DNA of 39,485 nucleotides from assembly GCA_003427395.1 (NCBI GenBank), contig BFEA01000263.1, positions 904,902 through 944,386 of the forward strand. Reading direction: 5' to 3'. Under the pieces are notes generated by a model. That model did not search any database. It worked only from the letters and a program-made list of their open reading frames with translations, and was not told where the DNA came from. Origin of the DNA: Chara braunii (Eukaryota; Streptophyta; Charophyceae; Charales; Characeae). Below, one piece after another: positions 1 to 10,934 of this stretch. Numbering within the stretch: position 1 is the first letter of the stretch; each line of letters opens with the position of its first letter. Position numbers and translations under genes: made by a program.

Positions 1-59
1 GCCCCCTGGCCAAGGTCTAACATATGCAACGTCAGGGCTACCACAACTTCTGGCCCTAG

Positions 60-650
60 CCTGCCAAATCCAGAAGGCTGACCGTCCCTCACTTGAGAAG
101 ACCTTTAACAAGCTTACTGTCTGGAACACGACACATGCTACCCGAATGGCTGCGTCTCCGCGTGGAACGCCGTATAACAGTGCATGGTCTTGCAGCATGT
201 TTTCCTCCACCATCGGCTTGACCAGGAATCCCGTGCCCTTGTCTTTCATCCTTTTCGCCCCCTTCTGCTTCCATCTGTTGTCGCAGGGCGGATAGATGTC
301 CGGCTTGTTGTCCGGGGTCCCTGACAGAACCCATACCCACTTCGGGTTTTCAAGGTTGTTGTAATGACCCACCAAAACACAGACTGAGAACACTGCTGAT
401 TTCTGGGTTTTGCCGTGGGAATGTATGCCTTGCTGAGATTCCCGCGTTCTGCTGGGTTTTCTAAGTCTGTGTGTTTGTGCATGCTTGCTGGTCTGTGTGC
501 CTGTTTGACTGCACGTCTGCCTGAGTGTGTGTGTGGCCTGACAGGGCACTTGTGTGTTGTGAGGCCCGCGGGGGCCGGTACTTTCATGTGGCCATGACTT
601 CGAGGGTTGCAGCGGGGAAAACACTCAAGTAGCGGGGAGTAGGCCCGCGA
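60..650 (-). pseudogene. LINE ORF1 (gag-like) fragment, third copy
   Basis: This is a decayed piece of a retrotransposon ORF1, whose product normally binds element RNA. On the minus strand, about 175-435, one frame reads NPKWVW, then PDIYPP, then GAKR. The intact ORF1 at 35611-37545 has NPQWVW, PDIYPP and GAKR in the same order and at similar spacing. A frameshift near 360-370 joins this to a second frame (246-653), in which a CF-x2-C...H...HKCP cluster lies where the zinc knuckle of the better copy is. The continuation toward the C-terminus runs off the window start. I see no tail or target-site duplication. The copy differs clearly from both other LINEs here, so it represents a third lineage or an old copy. 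Confidence 0.72.
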
Positions 651-700
651 CACTTAGGCAGCTGGGAAAAACACTCAAGTAGCAGGTAGGCGGGTACCAC
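613..700. repeat. Short local direct repeat upstream of the U6 pseudogene
   Basis: The motif GGGAAAACACTCAAGTAGC at about 614 recurs with one extra A at about 664. The 16-mer AGGTAGGCGGGTACCA at 684-699 recurs exactly at 936-951, beyond the U6 insertion. The repeats therefore belong to the host locus that received the U6 copy. No function can be assigned. Confidence 0.5.
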
Positions 701-776
701 TGAAGTAGAGGTACATGTGTCGGGAACTGGAGGCCGAGCAGAAGACGACAACAAGTTTGGCACTTTTAGAGGTCCA

Positions 777-791
777 GTAGTGGTAGACTAG
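777..791. repeat. Target-site duplication, left copy (U6 insertion)
   Basis: GTAGTGGTAGACTAG here and GTAGCGGTAGACTAG at 921-935 match at 14 of 15 positions. They bracket the U6 sequence and its A-rich tail exactly, as expected for target-primed reverse transcription. Confidence 0.8.
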
Positions 792-920
792 TTGTCCTTC
801 GGGACATCCGTTAAAATTGGAATGATACAGAGAAGATTAGCATGGCCCCAGCGCAAGGTTGACACACATAAATCGAGAAACGGTCCAAATTGGCAAATTT
901 AGAAAAAGGAAAAGAAAAAA
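792..920 (+). ncRNA. U6: U6 snRNA retropseudogene with A-rich tail
   Basis: The stretch 794-892 matches the U6 spliceosomal RNA along its whole length. It starts GTCCTTCGGGACATCCG, contains the ACAGAGA box followed by GATTAGCATGGCCCC, and ends near GGTCCAAATT. Several substitutions relative to usual plant U6 are visible, for example GCGCAAGGTTGACACACA in the internal stem-loop. I see no plant upstream sequence element, no TATA box at the expected spacing and no terminal T-run. Instead the RNA end is followed by an A-rich stretch (about 900-920) and then a direct repeat of the upstream flank. These are the marks of a processed copy, so I call it a non-functional retropseudogene. A LINE like those in this window could have supplied the enzyme. 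Confidence 0.9.
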
Positions 921-935
921 GTAGCGGTAGACTAG
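921..935. repeat. Target-site duplication, right copy (U6 insertion)
   Basis: This is the partner of 777-791 and lies directly after the A-rich tail of the U6 copy. It matches at 14 of 15 bases. Confidence 0.8.
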
Positions 936-1860
936 AGGTAGGCGGGTACCAGTCCAAGTAGCCTGAGTGTAGGGCCTGTGTGGACGATATCAGAGCCTGC
1001 AGTGATGTTTCCCTCCAAAAGGGAGGAGGTACCGGCCGCTTGGAGGCCGCGCGGCCTGGAAGTCACCGCCCAAGAGGCAATTAGGCCGCTATATCTCCAG
1101 GTAGAGCACTGAGCTCTACGTCATTTGCGGTATGCAAGTTTGGGCGTCATGCTGCTTGAGCAGGTGCTGGTTCTCAGAGCGCTGCCTGGGAGGAAGGAGG
1201 AGAACTGGGCGCTCTGCCTGGCTATGGCGAGCAGCCCAGCTTGAGGAGGAGGAAAAAGGGGGCGAAGGAGGGGAGTGGCGAGATACCTACTGGCTATGGT
1301 GGACATCCTCTTCATCAGCTTGTTAGGCACTGCATCTGGAAGGCCCCAGTGGGGGTAGTGCCGCACCAAGGAAGCTTCCAGGCAGAGTCAGGCATGGCGG
1401 CCTGAAGAGCAGCGGACAAAGCTGCTTTGTGCTATCTTTTGCACAGCATGGCAGAGCCCCTAGTAGTCTGCCATAGCCTAGGCCTGTGTGAGGAAGAAGA
1501 AGAGTGAGGCCATGGCTATGGTGGACCTCTTGTTAAGCTGGCAGTAAGAGGGAACTTCAGATATTGATTCTTGTTCAACCACTCATTGTTGTTGTTATTA
1601 TTTGAGAGAAGAATAAGATTGGCAGAGACAAGGAGGAGGAGGAAAGTGGAGAGAGAAGGAGGATTTGTCATTGTTCTTGCTGGTGTACATCTTCTTATTC
1701 TTCTTCTTTGGTCTCTATCTCTTTGTAAGTGCTTTCATTTCTTTTGCAATTGGGTGGCATTGTCTTTCCTTGTGAAATTGCATTACGGAAATAGCCAGGA
1801 TCATAACATTGTCATAAAATATCCATCCCCTATACTTTGATGCGTTAATATCCCACAGTT
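936..1860. other. No recognisable gene
   Basis: Open frames here are short and show no family motif. There are purine-rich runs (GAGGAGGAG types) at about 1190-1280 and 1625-1660. Nothing can be named. Confidence 0.5.
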
Positions 1861-2560
1861 GTGAATCTGTTGTTTTGAAACTACAACAACTCATGAGTTC
1901 TCAAGAGGCTGTGCTGGCAGAGTTCTTCACCTGGCAGTTCTCTATGATGCTATATACGACATACAATACATGCTCATTGTCCATGCCTATGACAACTGGA
2001 AGCTGTGGGACAATGGTACCATGGTCCAGGCCATGATTGGTGCTGGTGATTTCCTTTGCAATAATGATGTTTCTTGCCTCACCAAACTGTCCGCACGCTC
2101 TTTTATGTCAAGGATCACATCTCTGCCTCTGTGCCGCAGCAGCACAATATATCTAAGCTGTGCGACCTTCTCCTGTGCACAGCTACACACAGTTACACTC
2201 AGCAGCGGGCATCATTGTCTCTGCCACAGTCACTAAAATGTGAGGATTTCTGCATCCGTGTGTGCAGAAGGCTGCACCTGCTATTCTGACTGCATACACC
2301 TTCCACATGCAGACATCATATGTTAATTTTGAGGACAAGGACGTAACAATGAATGGGCTGCAACTGATGTGCCATTGTCAGGAGTTTTTGGTGGGCATGC
2401 TTAATGACAGCCACTGTGGCAACTGTTGTGCCGAAAATGCTCAGCTAGGCTCCCATGCCATCACCCACCTCATCCCTATCGTTTATGTTCTCTCTGTCAT
2501 CAAGAACAGACTTGTCCTGGTCCAGAAAAGTCCAATATTGGGAACTGCAGCATAGTACGT
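1861..2560 (+). other. Possible remnant of coding sequence, unrecognised
   Basis: The composition is more gene-like than the flanks, and plus-strand frames of moderate length follow one another: 1970-2236, then 2262-2555, which contains motifs such as AYTFHMQTSYVNFEDKDV. The frames do not join cleanly, and I do not recognise any domain. It may be an old pseudogene or a piece of a mobile element. No splice pattern is convincing. Confidence 0.25.
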
Positions 2561-3639
2561 AAGTCTGGCAGCGGATGATTTGGCTTTTCCGATCGACAAG
2601 CGCCGCGAAGCGCTAATTCTGGGCTACGCATCCAGGCTACCCCCAGCGGCCCTCGAGGCCAACCGCGTGCGAAGTTTCGCGCGCCAAGCACAGCAAACCG
2701 CGAAGCGAGTCGTTTTCTTCGGAAGGGAGGGAAAGAGCAGCAGAGTGCCACGCCTCCGGGTGTGGCGAAGAGGATGCCATAGCCGATCTATCATCACCAC
2801 AAACAAGCAACACATTCATCGCGACAACATACGACAAACAAGGGGAAAAGAAGTCGATGAACAAGAAGGAGAAGGGACAGAACGCCAGGAGAAAGATGTT
2901 TGAAAAGTAAGTTCTGGGGAAAGGAGTCGAGAAGTGGAGAAAGAAGGCGCCAAACGGGAGATATTCTATAGTGAGAATAGGACGAATACACCCAACCAAT
3001 CAAACGAAGGGAAGCAGAAAGGAGATAGTAGAGGAAAGGAGAGTGAGAGAAAGGCAGAGAGAGTCCGACATTGTCGATAAACGACACAGGAGTAACTAAA
3101 AGGGCGACAAGGAGAAGGGAGAGAACGACCGAGAGAGGGAAAACGCATTCACAAACGGAAACAGCCACTGCAAACAGAAAAGAAAGGCTGGTCTCCTATC
3201 TTTAGGAAAGCTGCAGAACGCATCATTTCACGTGAAACCGTCCAGTTCATCGCCCGCCAAGACGAAAGGTAAGTTCAAACTAGATGATGGCCCTCGGGCC
3301 AAGCCTCGTAACGCCCCAACCACTTCAGCCTTACCCAACTACAAACAAAGCCCACAGACGGCAAGCGAGGGATCTCGAAGTAGTGAGGCGTACACATGCC
3401 AAATCCGGAGCGGATAATCTGTCGATACTAAAGTCAAGGGAACAACAACCCCCAGCCGAGGCAAGACGTTCTACATTTGGGGAAGATCAGGCAAAACAAG
3501 GGACTAACCACAAACAAAGGGAAACAGTGAGATAGGAAAGAGAGAAGAAGGCAAGAGGAGTAAAGTGGGAGAGCCACGATAGCTTCGAGAGAAAACTAGT
3601 TCCAAGTCAGGGATAAATAAAAGGTTCAGAATTCTAGAG
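2561..3639. other. No recognisable gene; purine-rich
   Basis: A GC-rich start (2575-2780) gives way to strongly purine-rich plus-strand DNA (about 2860-3160 and 3530-3590). The frame 2580-2903 encodes 107 residues and becomes Lys/Glu/Arg-rich, consistent with composition alone. No motif was recognised. Confidence 0.4.
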
Positions 3640-4135
3640 CGATATACCAAGACCCCCGTCCCCGAAGCCCAGGCCCGTCGTCCTCCCATACCTGACTTCC
3701 TCTCCCGACCTCCACCCACGATGCCTTACCCCAATCCCCTCCCGCCCAATCCCGCACCCCCATAACCCAGTCACACCCTTCACACCCCTCCACCCAAGCC
3801 CCTCCCTCCCCCACCTCCCTCGTCTCCCCACCCCGGCACCTATCCCGACTCCTCACACGGACCCCAGCTCCATTAATCTCACACAACATCCCACCAGACT
3901 CCCCCCTAATCACCGCCTCCAGACCCCACCCCACCTCGCCAACCCGACTCCACATAACCCATCTCCACACCCTAACTTCCCCTCCCCACTGCCAGCCTCC
4001 CTCCCTCCCCAACCCACACAACAGCCTACCCGACACTTCCGGATCCTCCACACCCCGCCTCCCACCCCTACCCAACATCTAATCTCCCCACCCAGACTCT
4101 GAACCCCTGAAAACCCCCCCCCCCCCCCCCCCCCC
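3640..4135. repeat. C-rich low-complexity tract ending in a 22-C run
   Basis: The plus strand is dominated by C with few G for almost 500 bp (CCTCCC, CCCCAC types). It ends in an unbroken run of 22 C at 4114-4135. The long open frames on the complementary strand are Gly/Arg/Trp-rich and follow from this skew, so they are not called as genes. The G-rich strand could form G-quadruplexes. Confidence 0.75.
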
Positions 4136-5794
4136 GTTGTCGGAGGGCACGGTGTCCCGGCCCTCTGCTGCGTCCCAGACACCTGCTCTCTTTCCATTGC
4201 GTACCAGTCCATCCGCTCACTTATTTTTGTAAGTCGGTACCAACCCGCAGTTTCGTGTGGAAATGGCGGGGCAGTATTGGGTCTTACAGTGAGCTGCCTT
4301 GTAGCAAAAGTGACCGTCGGGATGGCCAAGGAAAATGAAAATAAAAAGGTGGTACGGTCTGCACAGCTGCGTGTCAGGTCCCAATGGCCGTATTGTGGGT
4401 TAAGTACAATGGCAACAATATAAAAGAAAACATAAAAAGAAAAGGGGAGTTGGACGCGGAGCTTCGAATTCTTGCTTAGATCCGAGCCGTCGTCCTAGCA
4501 CCCTGAGGTCTGACGGTTTTAGTAAGGTTCTGGTGTCTAAGGGTTTTGAAGTGTCGTTTTCCTTTTTGTTATTACTATTATTATTACTAATTATTGCTAT
4601 TATTATTATTAATGCCAACTTCCTTATTTAAATCCCCCAATTCTGTTGTTTCGAGGGAACCCGACGGTTCGTTTTGGAACTCCGACTGCGCTGGAGAGCT
4701 GGGTTGGTCCGACCCTCCGCTTATTACCTGTGTCCGGTTTGTCGGCTGAGCGCAACCAGCGGGACCCCAAAAGAAGGGGTAGCCCGTGGCTGCTTTGGTA
4801 GGAAGCCTATCACCCCCCAGTGGGAGGTCATAGGCCCCTTCCTTACCATCGGAGACGGGTACCGATTAGTGGTAGCCCGTAAGTGCCGTATGAGGGAAGT
4901 GAAGTGTCGGGCGGTATCCCGTTATGGGACCGCCGCTCCAACAGAAGTGTCACGTCAGAAGCGAAGGGGTTGCAATGGACGGCGGAGAGCTCTGCTCGTA
5001 AATATGACCGTTGAGACGCGGTCTCTCACCCTCATTTCTTCTATGAATTTTAATTTAATTGTTTTACTAGTTTTCCTAAGTCCCAATTGTCAATATTCAA
5101 GGTTTCCTTTTTTTTGTCAGTCGAGCTCGGATCCCTCACTCGGAACACGAGGGTCGCGGTGAGTAGTAATCCTATAAAGAGTGAGGGAGGTGTGTCATTG
5201 GCTACTGCCTACTGGGACACGTTGAGCACGGGTGAGTCGAAGAGGGAGGACCAGACGGCGAAGTGAACTCGTGATTTCGCTTAAGTGCGAGTACCCTGCG
5301 TGCCCCGTGCTGGCTATTCCGGGGCTGGTAGCCTGGTATCTTACACGACTTGTTCGGGAGAGGCGCGGCCATGGTGCGTAACAGTGGGCTATACGGCTAT
5401 AGGCCGAAATACCTCCAGTTTATTTGGAGGTGGGAGCGGATGACGGGAGAAGGACCTTCAGTGATAGCCATCCTGGACTATAGCCGTTGCAATCAGGAGG
5501 CAAGGTTGAAGATCAACGTTGAAGGGGGGAAAGAAGGAGAAATGAGAGCTGATCAGAGACTACAGTTGGCCATTATTGAGGCCAGGGACCGTGCTGAAAG
5601 AAGGTGTAGAAGGGACGGGGTCACAGACGAAATGAAAGTGACTGTCTCGTACTTGGAGAGGGAGAGCTCAACAGACACGGTAGAGAGAGAACAGCGACAC
5701 TTAGACCGCGACACGGAGGCGGAGAGTGAAGAGAGCGACCGGGAGGTTTGAACGCAGTCTTGGCCAGGCTTGGACCAGTGGCGAAAGGACCACC
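4136..5794. other. Unassigned region with two hypothetical frames
   Basis: Two plus-strand frames stand out: 4674-5162 (162 residues) and 5350-5751 (133 residues). The second is rich in charged residues (a stretch ending RRCRRDG, then YLERESSTDTVEREQRHLDRD) and could be helical. Neither has a motif I recognise or a clear promoter, and both may be chance. An AT-rich trinucleotide patch lies at 4560-4615. Confidence 0.3.
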
Positions 5795-6806
5795 CGCGGG
5801 CCGAGCTTGTAGAGAGCGGCCCGGAGGCCAGCTCGCGACAGAAGGCGTGACTGTGAGCATTAGGTAGAGGGGACACGGGCGATCGCTATCGAGAGAGAGG
5901 CGAGAGATAACATACGCGGAGGTCAAACAAAAGGGGGGGTTGTTGACGTCACATGCTGATCAGTGCAGCGCGCTGAAGGTATCTTCTTTCTTTTTGGGCA
6001 GCAACAATGACGGGCACGAGCGATGACACCCAAGAAAAGACGAGAGGGAACACACACAAGAGAGAAGTGAGCGAGTAGTTGACATTGCCTGCCTAATTAG
6101 TGCAGCGCGCCGAGGACCTTTGCATGGCATTGCCAATTGATGCCCTGCCCTCTTCTTCGAACGGGAGGCTCCTCGCACGCGTGCTTGGGTCGGTCAGGGG
6201 GTGATCTGCGAGACGATGTGTCAAGTTCCTACGCTAGCGAGAGAGTTAGCTGCAAATGTGACAAGGGGGCGTGGAGCAGTCACGATCGAAAGAGAGAGCG
6301 ACCAAGAGAGCGGGCCGAGCCTGTAGAGCTCGCGACAGAAGGAGTGACTGTGAGCACTAGGTAGAGGGACACGGGCGATCGCTATCGAGAGAGAGGCGAG
6401 AGATAACATACGCGGAGGTCAAACAAAAGGGGGGTTTGTTGACATCACATGCTGATCAGTGCAGCGCGCTGAAGGTATCTTCTTCCTTTTTGGGCAGCGA
6501 AAATGACGGGCGCGAGCGATGACACCCAAGAAAAGACGAGAGGGAACACACACAAGAGAGAAGTGAGCGGGTAGTTGACATCGCCTACCTGATTAGTGCA
6601 GCGCGCCGAGGACCTTTGGATGGCATTGCCAGTTGATGCCCTCCCCTCTTCTTCGAACGAGAGGCTCCTCGCACGCGTGCTTGGGTCGGTCAAGGGGTGA
6701 TCCGTGAGACGATGTGTCAAGTTCCTGCACTAGCGAGAGAGTTAGCCGCAAATGTGACAAGGGGGCGTGGAGCAGTCACGATCGAAAGAGAGACCGACCA
6801 AGAGAG
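5795..6806 (+). repeat. Tandem duplication, 496-bp unit, two near-identical copies
   Basis: The marker GATCGCTATCGAGAGAGAGG occurs at 5881 and again at 6377, giving a period of 496 bp. Most of the two units matches closely, including TGACGTCACATGCTGATCAGTG in unit 1 (TGACATCACATG in unit 2) and GATGTGTCAAGTTCCT. Homology begins near 5795 and ends near 6806. Unit 1 carries about 24 extra bases around 5810-5830. No long frame spans both units, so this looks like a satellite-like duplication rather than a gene. Confidence 0.88.
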
Positions 6807-7066
6807 AGAGGGCACGTGGAAGTCAGACAAGGTGGGACAGGTTCCCCTCCTTTTATGTTGTTGACGTCACCCGCTTGAGGTGTGCAACACACTGACGGCT
6901 TTTCTCGGTAGCAGTGGCTGCTGACGCCGCGTTTTCCTTCTTTGAGTAGGGACTCTGGGTGCGCGCCTAGGCTGGCCAGTATGTGACCAGTGAGATGACG
7001 AGTAAGTCCCCGCACTAGCAGAGAGGCTCGCAACAACGTGACAAGAGGTGTTAAGTGGTCACAATC

Positions 7067-7118
<52 letters not shown>

Positions 7119-7196
7119 GAGTACACATATAGANACGTCCCCGCACTAGCAGAGAGGCTCGCAACAACATAAAAAGAGATATAAAGAGATAACAAT

Positions 7197-7200
<4 letters not shown>
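6807..7200 (+). repeat. Degenerate third and partial fourth units of the 496-bp array
   Basis: The segment 6822-7070 keeps scattered matches to the unit, in order: GTTGACGTCAC, then CCGCACTAGCAGAGAGGCTCGCAAC, then GTGACAAGAGG. The last part recurs once more at 7135-7198. Both diverged units run straight into (GA)n tracts. Similarity to the intact units falls toward the right. Confidence 0.65.
7069..7116. repeat. (GA)n microsatellite
   Basis: An uninterrupted AG dinucleotide run of about 48 bp ends the degenerate third array unit. Confidence 0.97.

Positions 7201-7279
<79 letters not shown>
7199..7279. repeat. (GA)n microsatellite
   Basis: An uninterrupted AG dinucleotide run of about 80 bp ends the partial fourth array unit. 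Confidence 0.97.
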
Positions 7280-7280
<1 letters not shown>

Positions 7281-8650
7281 CTAGAACCGGAGAGTATGAC
7301 TGACGTTTGGGGTTCTGGCCAAATGATCGGGGAATTGTTATCTCATGACACAGTCATGCACTGGGGAAAAAGGCTCGCGCTGGCTGCTCTGGACTCGTCC
7401 CTAACAGTTCTGTTCTCTCAGAGAGACGAACGAATGCGGAAGGTTTTGTTTCTTCCTCTTCTCTCTCTTGTATTGTGAATTCTCTTTTGTGTGGTTCGCG
7501 AGATGGCGCACTGGCTATTATGCAGAAGAGAGGGTTGGGGGTTACGATCCAAGACATGTACTACTTATTTTGAGTACATTCCCGCTCGCTAGGGTCATAC
7601 TGCGCCTCGCCTTCCTTCTGGCCAGAACAGGCTCGTTTGGCGAGTGGCTGTTGATATCAACACGGTCCCTCCGGATTGGGTAAGAGACAGAGCTTTCATT
7701 GACGACCTCGTGAATGGACTCGAGTGGACAAGCAGTTTTGATGCTCACTCCCCTTGGGACAAGTCGTGTGTTGTGCCCCGACATGGTGGGGAGTATAGAC
7801 GTGTTGGGTGAATAAAGGTGTTGAGCCCCGAGATCATGGGGTTAGCAGTGAGTGAACTAGATTAGGGCCTTAACTCGGTAGAATCCTACAGAACTAGGAG
7901 GACAAACGGTGGAGAGAGCAATCCTGCGACCAGACTGGTAACTTACGGTAAACTCCATTACCCTGTTAAGTGTGTTTGACCTGAGAGTTTGAATGATCTA
8001 AGAGATGTGACCTCTAGTGAGTGAGCGTTTGTCAGCAGAGCTACCAGTGACATCTGCATGCACGCTAGAAATTCTCGCCGCACAGAGAGCGTCCTTCGGT
8101 AAAGTGGGGATGAACCGTCAGCTGCGCTTTTGCCGACTGCACGGCAGACCCTTTTCCTTTTTGGGTTCGGTGCATCGATATCTTTCCCTCACACTTTCTC
8201 CTGTATGACGAGTTACGTGACTATCTAATGGCAAATGAAAGGGACTTAAGGAGTGATGGGTGTGGGAGAATAAAAGGGAGAAAGCTATGAATGGGGTGAA
8301 TACGGTCCTCCACTGGGTCGATCTTGAGAGATCTATTCTGCAAACTGGGTGATGATTGTTCCTAAGCTTGAGAAAATCCTGTATAAGAAATTACCGCGAG
8401 TGACCTTCTCAACTCACCAAAGGATATCAGCCTCTGGCCACCTGTCACCACTAATCTTGTGCCTTTGCTGTACAGAGATGTCGTCAGATTAGTGGCTGAT
8501 AGTGATCGGGTAAACAAAGTTGCGGTACAAGGGGGAGGAGGTAAGGCAGAGTGAGCCCAAGTTGTTTGGTCCTCTCGGACTTATCTGCACGATTCAAATA
8601 AAAGTTTATTATTATTATTATTATTTTATTATTGTCATTATTTTTCTCTA
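7280..8650. other. Unassigned region with one small coding-like frame
   Basis: The plus-strand frame 7593-7811 lacks an ATG start. It reads as a coherent, mixed-composition 72-residue peptide with VAVDINTVPPDWVRDRAF and, near the end, VVPRHGGEYRRVG, then a stop. I do not recognise it. Just after it, two small CCCC...GGGG hairpins (about 7774-7795 and 7824-7842) lie in similar contexts. An AT-rich TTATTA run at about 8600-8640 follows an AATAAA hexamer. The rest shows nothing I can name. Confidence 0.3.
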
Positions 8651-10284
8651 CTGAACTGTATGCTCAAACTCGATCGGGGATGTGAAGGACACAAACGTTG
8701 TTAAACTCTGAAACATTCCTTTGGGGGATTCTATGTCACCGGGGGTGGGTAAGCATGCAATCGTGCGGATCTGAGATTGTGCGAGCTTGCAAATGGCAGT
8801 GTAGCCGTATGGTCATCCGAGAGCACGACTCAATAGGTAGTCATGCGATCGTATGGACATATGACTGTATAAATCCGCAGGCACAGCAAAGTCATGAACA
8901 ATTGAGTGGACGGTGTGAGCATGCAGTTGTGCCAGACTGTAAACGCGAAGTTGAACATGAACGAACTGGTGCGAACATGATATTGCGAACCTGCGTGTGT
9001 TCATCAAAAGCCATTCGGTTCCAGGTCAGCACGCATGGTTGTTGGCTCATCCCTTTAATTCAAATGGTCAAGAAAAGCGACCAATGATGGTCTAGGCTGG
9101 ACCAAGGCCATGTGATGAACCACAGAGGGAGGAAACGACAACTAAGGAAAATACTCTATTTAATCGTAAAGTTCTTATTGGATGGGGACTAGTGTCTGAA
9201 GATTGATAGTCCAGGAAACAGTCGCAAGGCAATTTAGCAGGAGCGATGATGCACTTCTCGCAGGTTGTGTGATACCATATTGTGTCAAGTGAGAAAACAC
9301 AGCTTGATGCACTCCAGCTCTCTCTCCCGATCATGGAGGGTATTACCGCGGAACGGGCAGTAAGTGACAAACGTTCCGGGTCAGTCTCCCGGTCATGAAG
9401 CACGTTGCGAATGCATGTTGTTAATAGAGGCCGAAACCCATGATGTCTTGCAAACCTTTTTTTTTAAAAGACTGGGGCGTTCCATTGCTCAGGGTCTGGA
9501 AAGTAAGCATTTATCCGAGCTCTCCTTAGCCGCCTGGGTCATGGGCCCTATCATCTGAGGACAACGTCAAGTAATCAGTCCCAGTGCAATTGAACAAATG
9601 CTGCCGCTGCCCATGTGCAGGGCAAAACAAGAAAAAAAAAGGGGGGGTGTTTAATTTAATGGACTGGGCCTGGTCAGGTCAAGTGCCCTGAGCAACTGTG
9701 GTAAGAGTGTTTCCAAAGCAAGCTCTGTAATAGAATAAGGGAGTGTGAACGGATTATGCAGCTGAGGCAGGTGCGCTCGGGGTGACTGGTCTGTGTATGG
9801 GCTGCCTAAAACAGAGGGTTGTGGAGTGTACTACTATGCACAAATCAGAACCAAACAGGGGTCTAGGCAAGGTCTCGAAATTGTCCCTCATAGTCTGAAT
9901 ATACAGTAACCCTGGCGATGCAATGCTAGGAGACGCACGTGCACGCCGCTGCTCCGAGCGTGACCATACACTATTCTGAGAACAGGCTATTACTGAGTTA
10001 ATGTCAATCCCGATATGCAGTTGCCACACCTTGCCATCCATTACCAGATCCGGTGAGGGCCCGCAAAACAGTTTCAGTATCGTCTTTAGACCTAAGTGCC
10101 AATCCCACAGGAGTTGCTTGTATCTTGAGTGACAAGAAAAAGAGGCAGAGGCACTTGTTCCCCTACAGGTATTGAGAATGAGACTCGTGCAGTGGAAAGT
10201 CTGCCCAAAACAGCAGCCTGGAGGTTAAGATTCGTTATAGGTCTGAGCCAGTACTTAGCCTCTTTGCCCAGTGAAATCCCCTAG
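8651..10284. other. No recognisable gene; weak degenerate repeats
   Basis: Around 8750-8990 there is a loosely repeated pattern of GTGCGAGC and GCATGCAAT-type words. It may be a worn tandem repeat. The remaining frames on both strands are short and share no known motif. Confidence 0.4.
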
Positions 10285-10563
10285 TTGTACCCTAAGCTAC
10301 GGGGTGTCAGAGGAATCATGAGAAGGGGCGAGGTTCTCGTAATAAAAGGCAGATCAAACAAGGATAAAAAGGAAGGATGTGGTGAAGAAGCGTGTCGAGA
10401 TATGGAAACACATAGGCAGATCCAGAGAGAGCAGGCGGTCAGGATGATAAGAGAAGAGAAGTACATCGAATACGTGCTTTATTTCAATGACCATTGTGGG
10501 AAGCTGCATAGCACCGGTTCACTGTTAGAGACGGTGGAGCAGGCCAGGGCAAGGCTCAGATGA
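10285..10563 (+). CDS. Hypothetical 92-residue frame
   Basis: This plus-strand frame encodes a Lys/Arg/Glu-rich peptide that ends in a plausible helical segment (YIEYVLYFNDHCGKLHSTGS, then LLETVEQARARLR). I recognise no family. It lies just upstream of a broken frame (10935-11593) on the same strand, so both may be remnants of one unit, but there is no direct evidence for a transcript. It could be chance. Confidence 0.25.
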   Translation: MYPKLRGVRGIMRRGEVLVIKGRSNKDKKEGCGEEACRDMETHRQIQREQAVRMIREEKYIEYVLYFNDHCGKLHSTGSLLETVEQARARLR

Positions 10564-10589
10564 GCGCTAAGATACCAAGACTTCTTTCT

Positions 10590-10890
10590 TGCCATCAGGT
10601 AATCACCAATCAGCAGTTCAACCAGCACTCTATTACTCAGTCACCCGAGATATCAGAAAGCACCAGTCAAAGTCCAATCAGCATCCGACCAAACACTCAA
10701 TCGTCCGAATTACTCGAAATTCTCAGTCAGAAATCAACCAGCAACTCAGGTTCGCTAGTGCCACTCCGAGGTCTGCAGACTTTTCGACCTTTTGGGTGCT
10801 AAGAGACCAGCCAGTATCAAGTCGGCACTCAATCAGCATTCAACCTTTTTTAATTGCATCAGAGATCAGTATCAATCAGCAATCAGACAT
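10590..10890 (+). repeat. Degenerate CAATCAGCA-type short repeats
   Basis: Words such as CAATCAGCA, CAACCAGCA and CAGTCA recur at irregular spacing (about 10605, 10676, 10736, 10831 and 10875). The Ser/Gln-rich frames read through here are probably by-products of this repetition. Confidence 0.45.
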
Positions 10891-10934
10891 TATAAAAAGA
10901 CACAGGGGTCGATTCCAGCATCCAACTCATCACA

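Noticed and set aside
3626-4329. Long Gly/Trp/Arg-rich frames on the minus strand
   Set aside because: They follow from the strand-skewed C-rich tract and have no motif.
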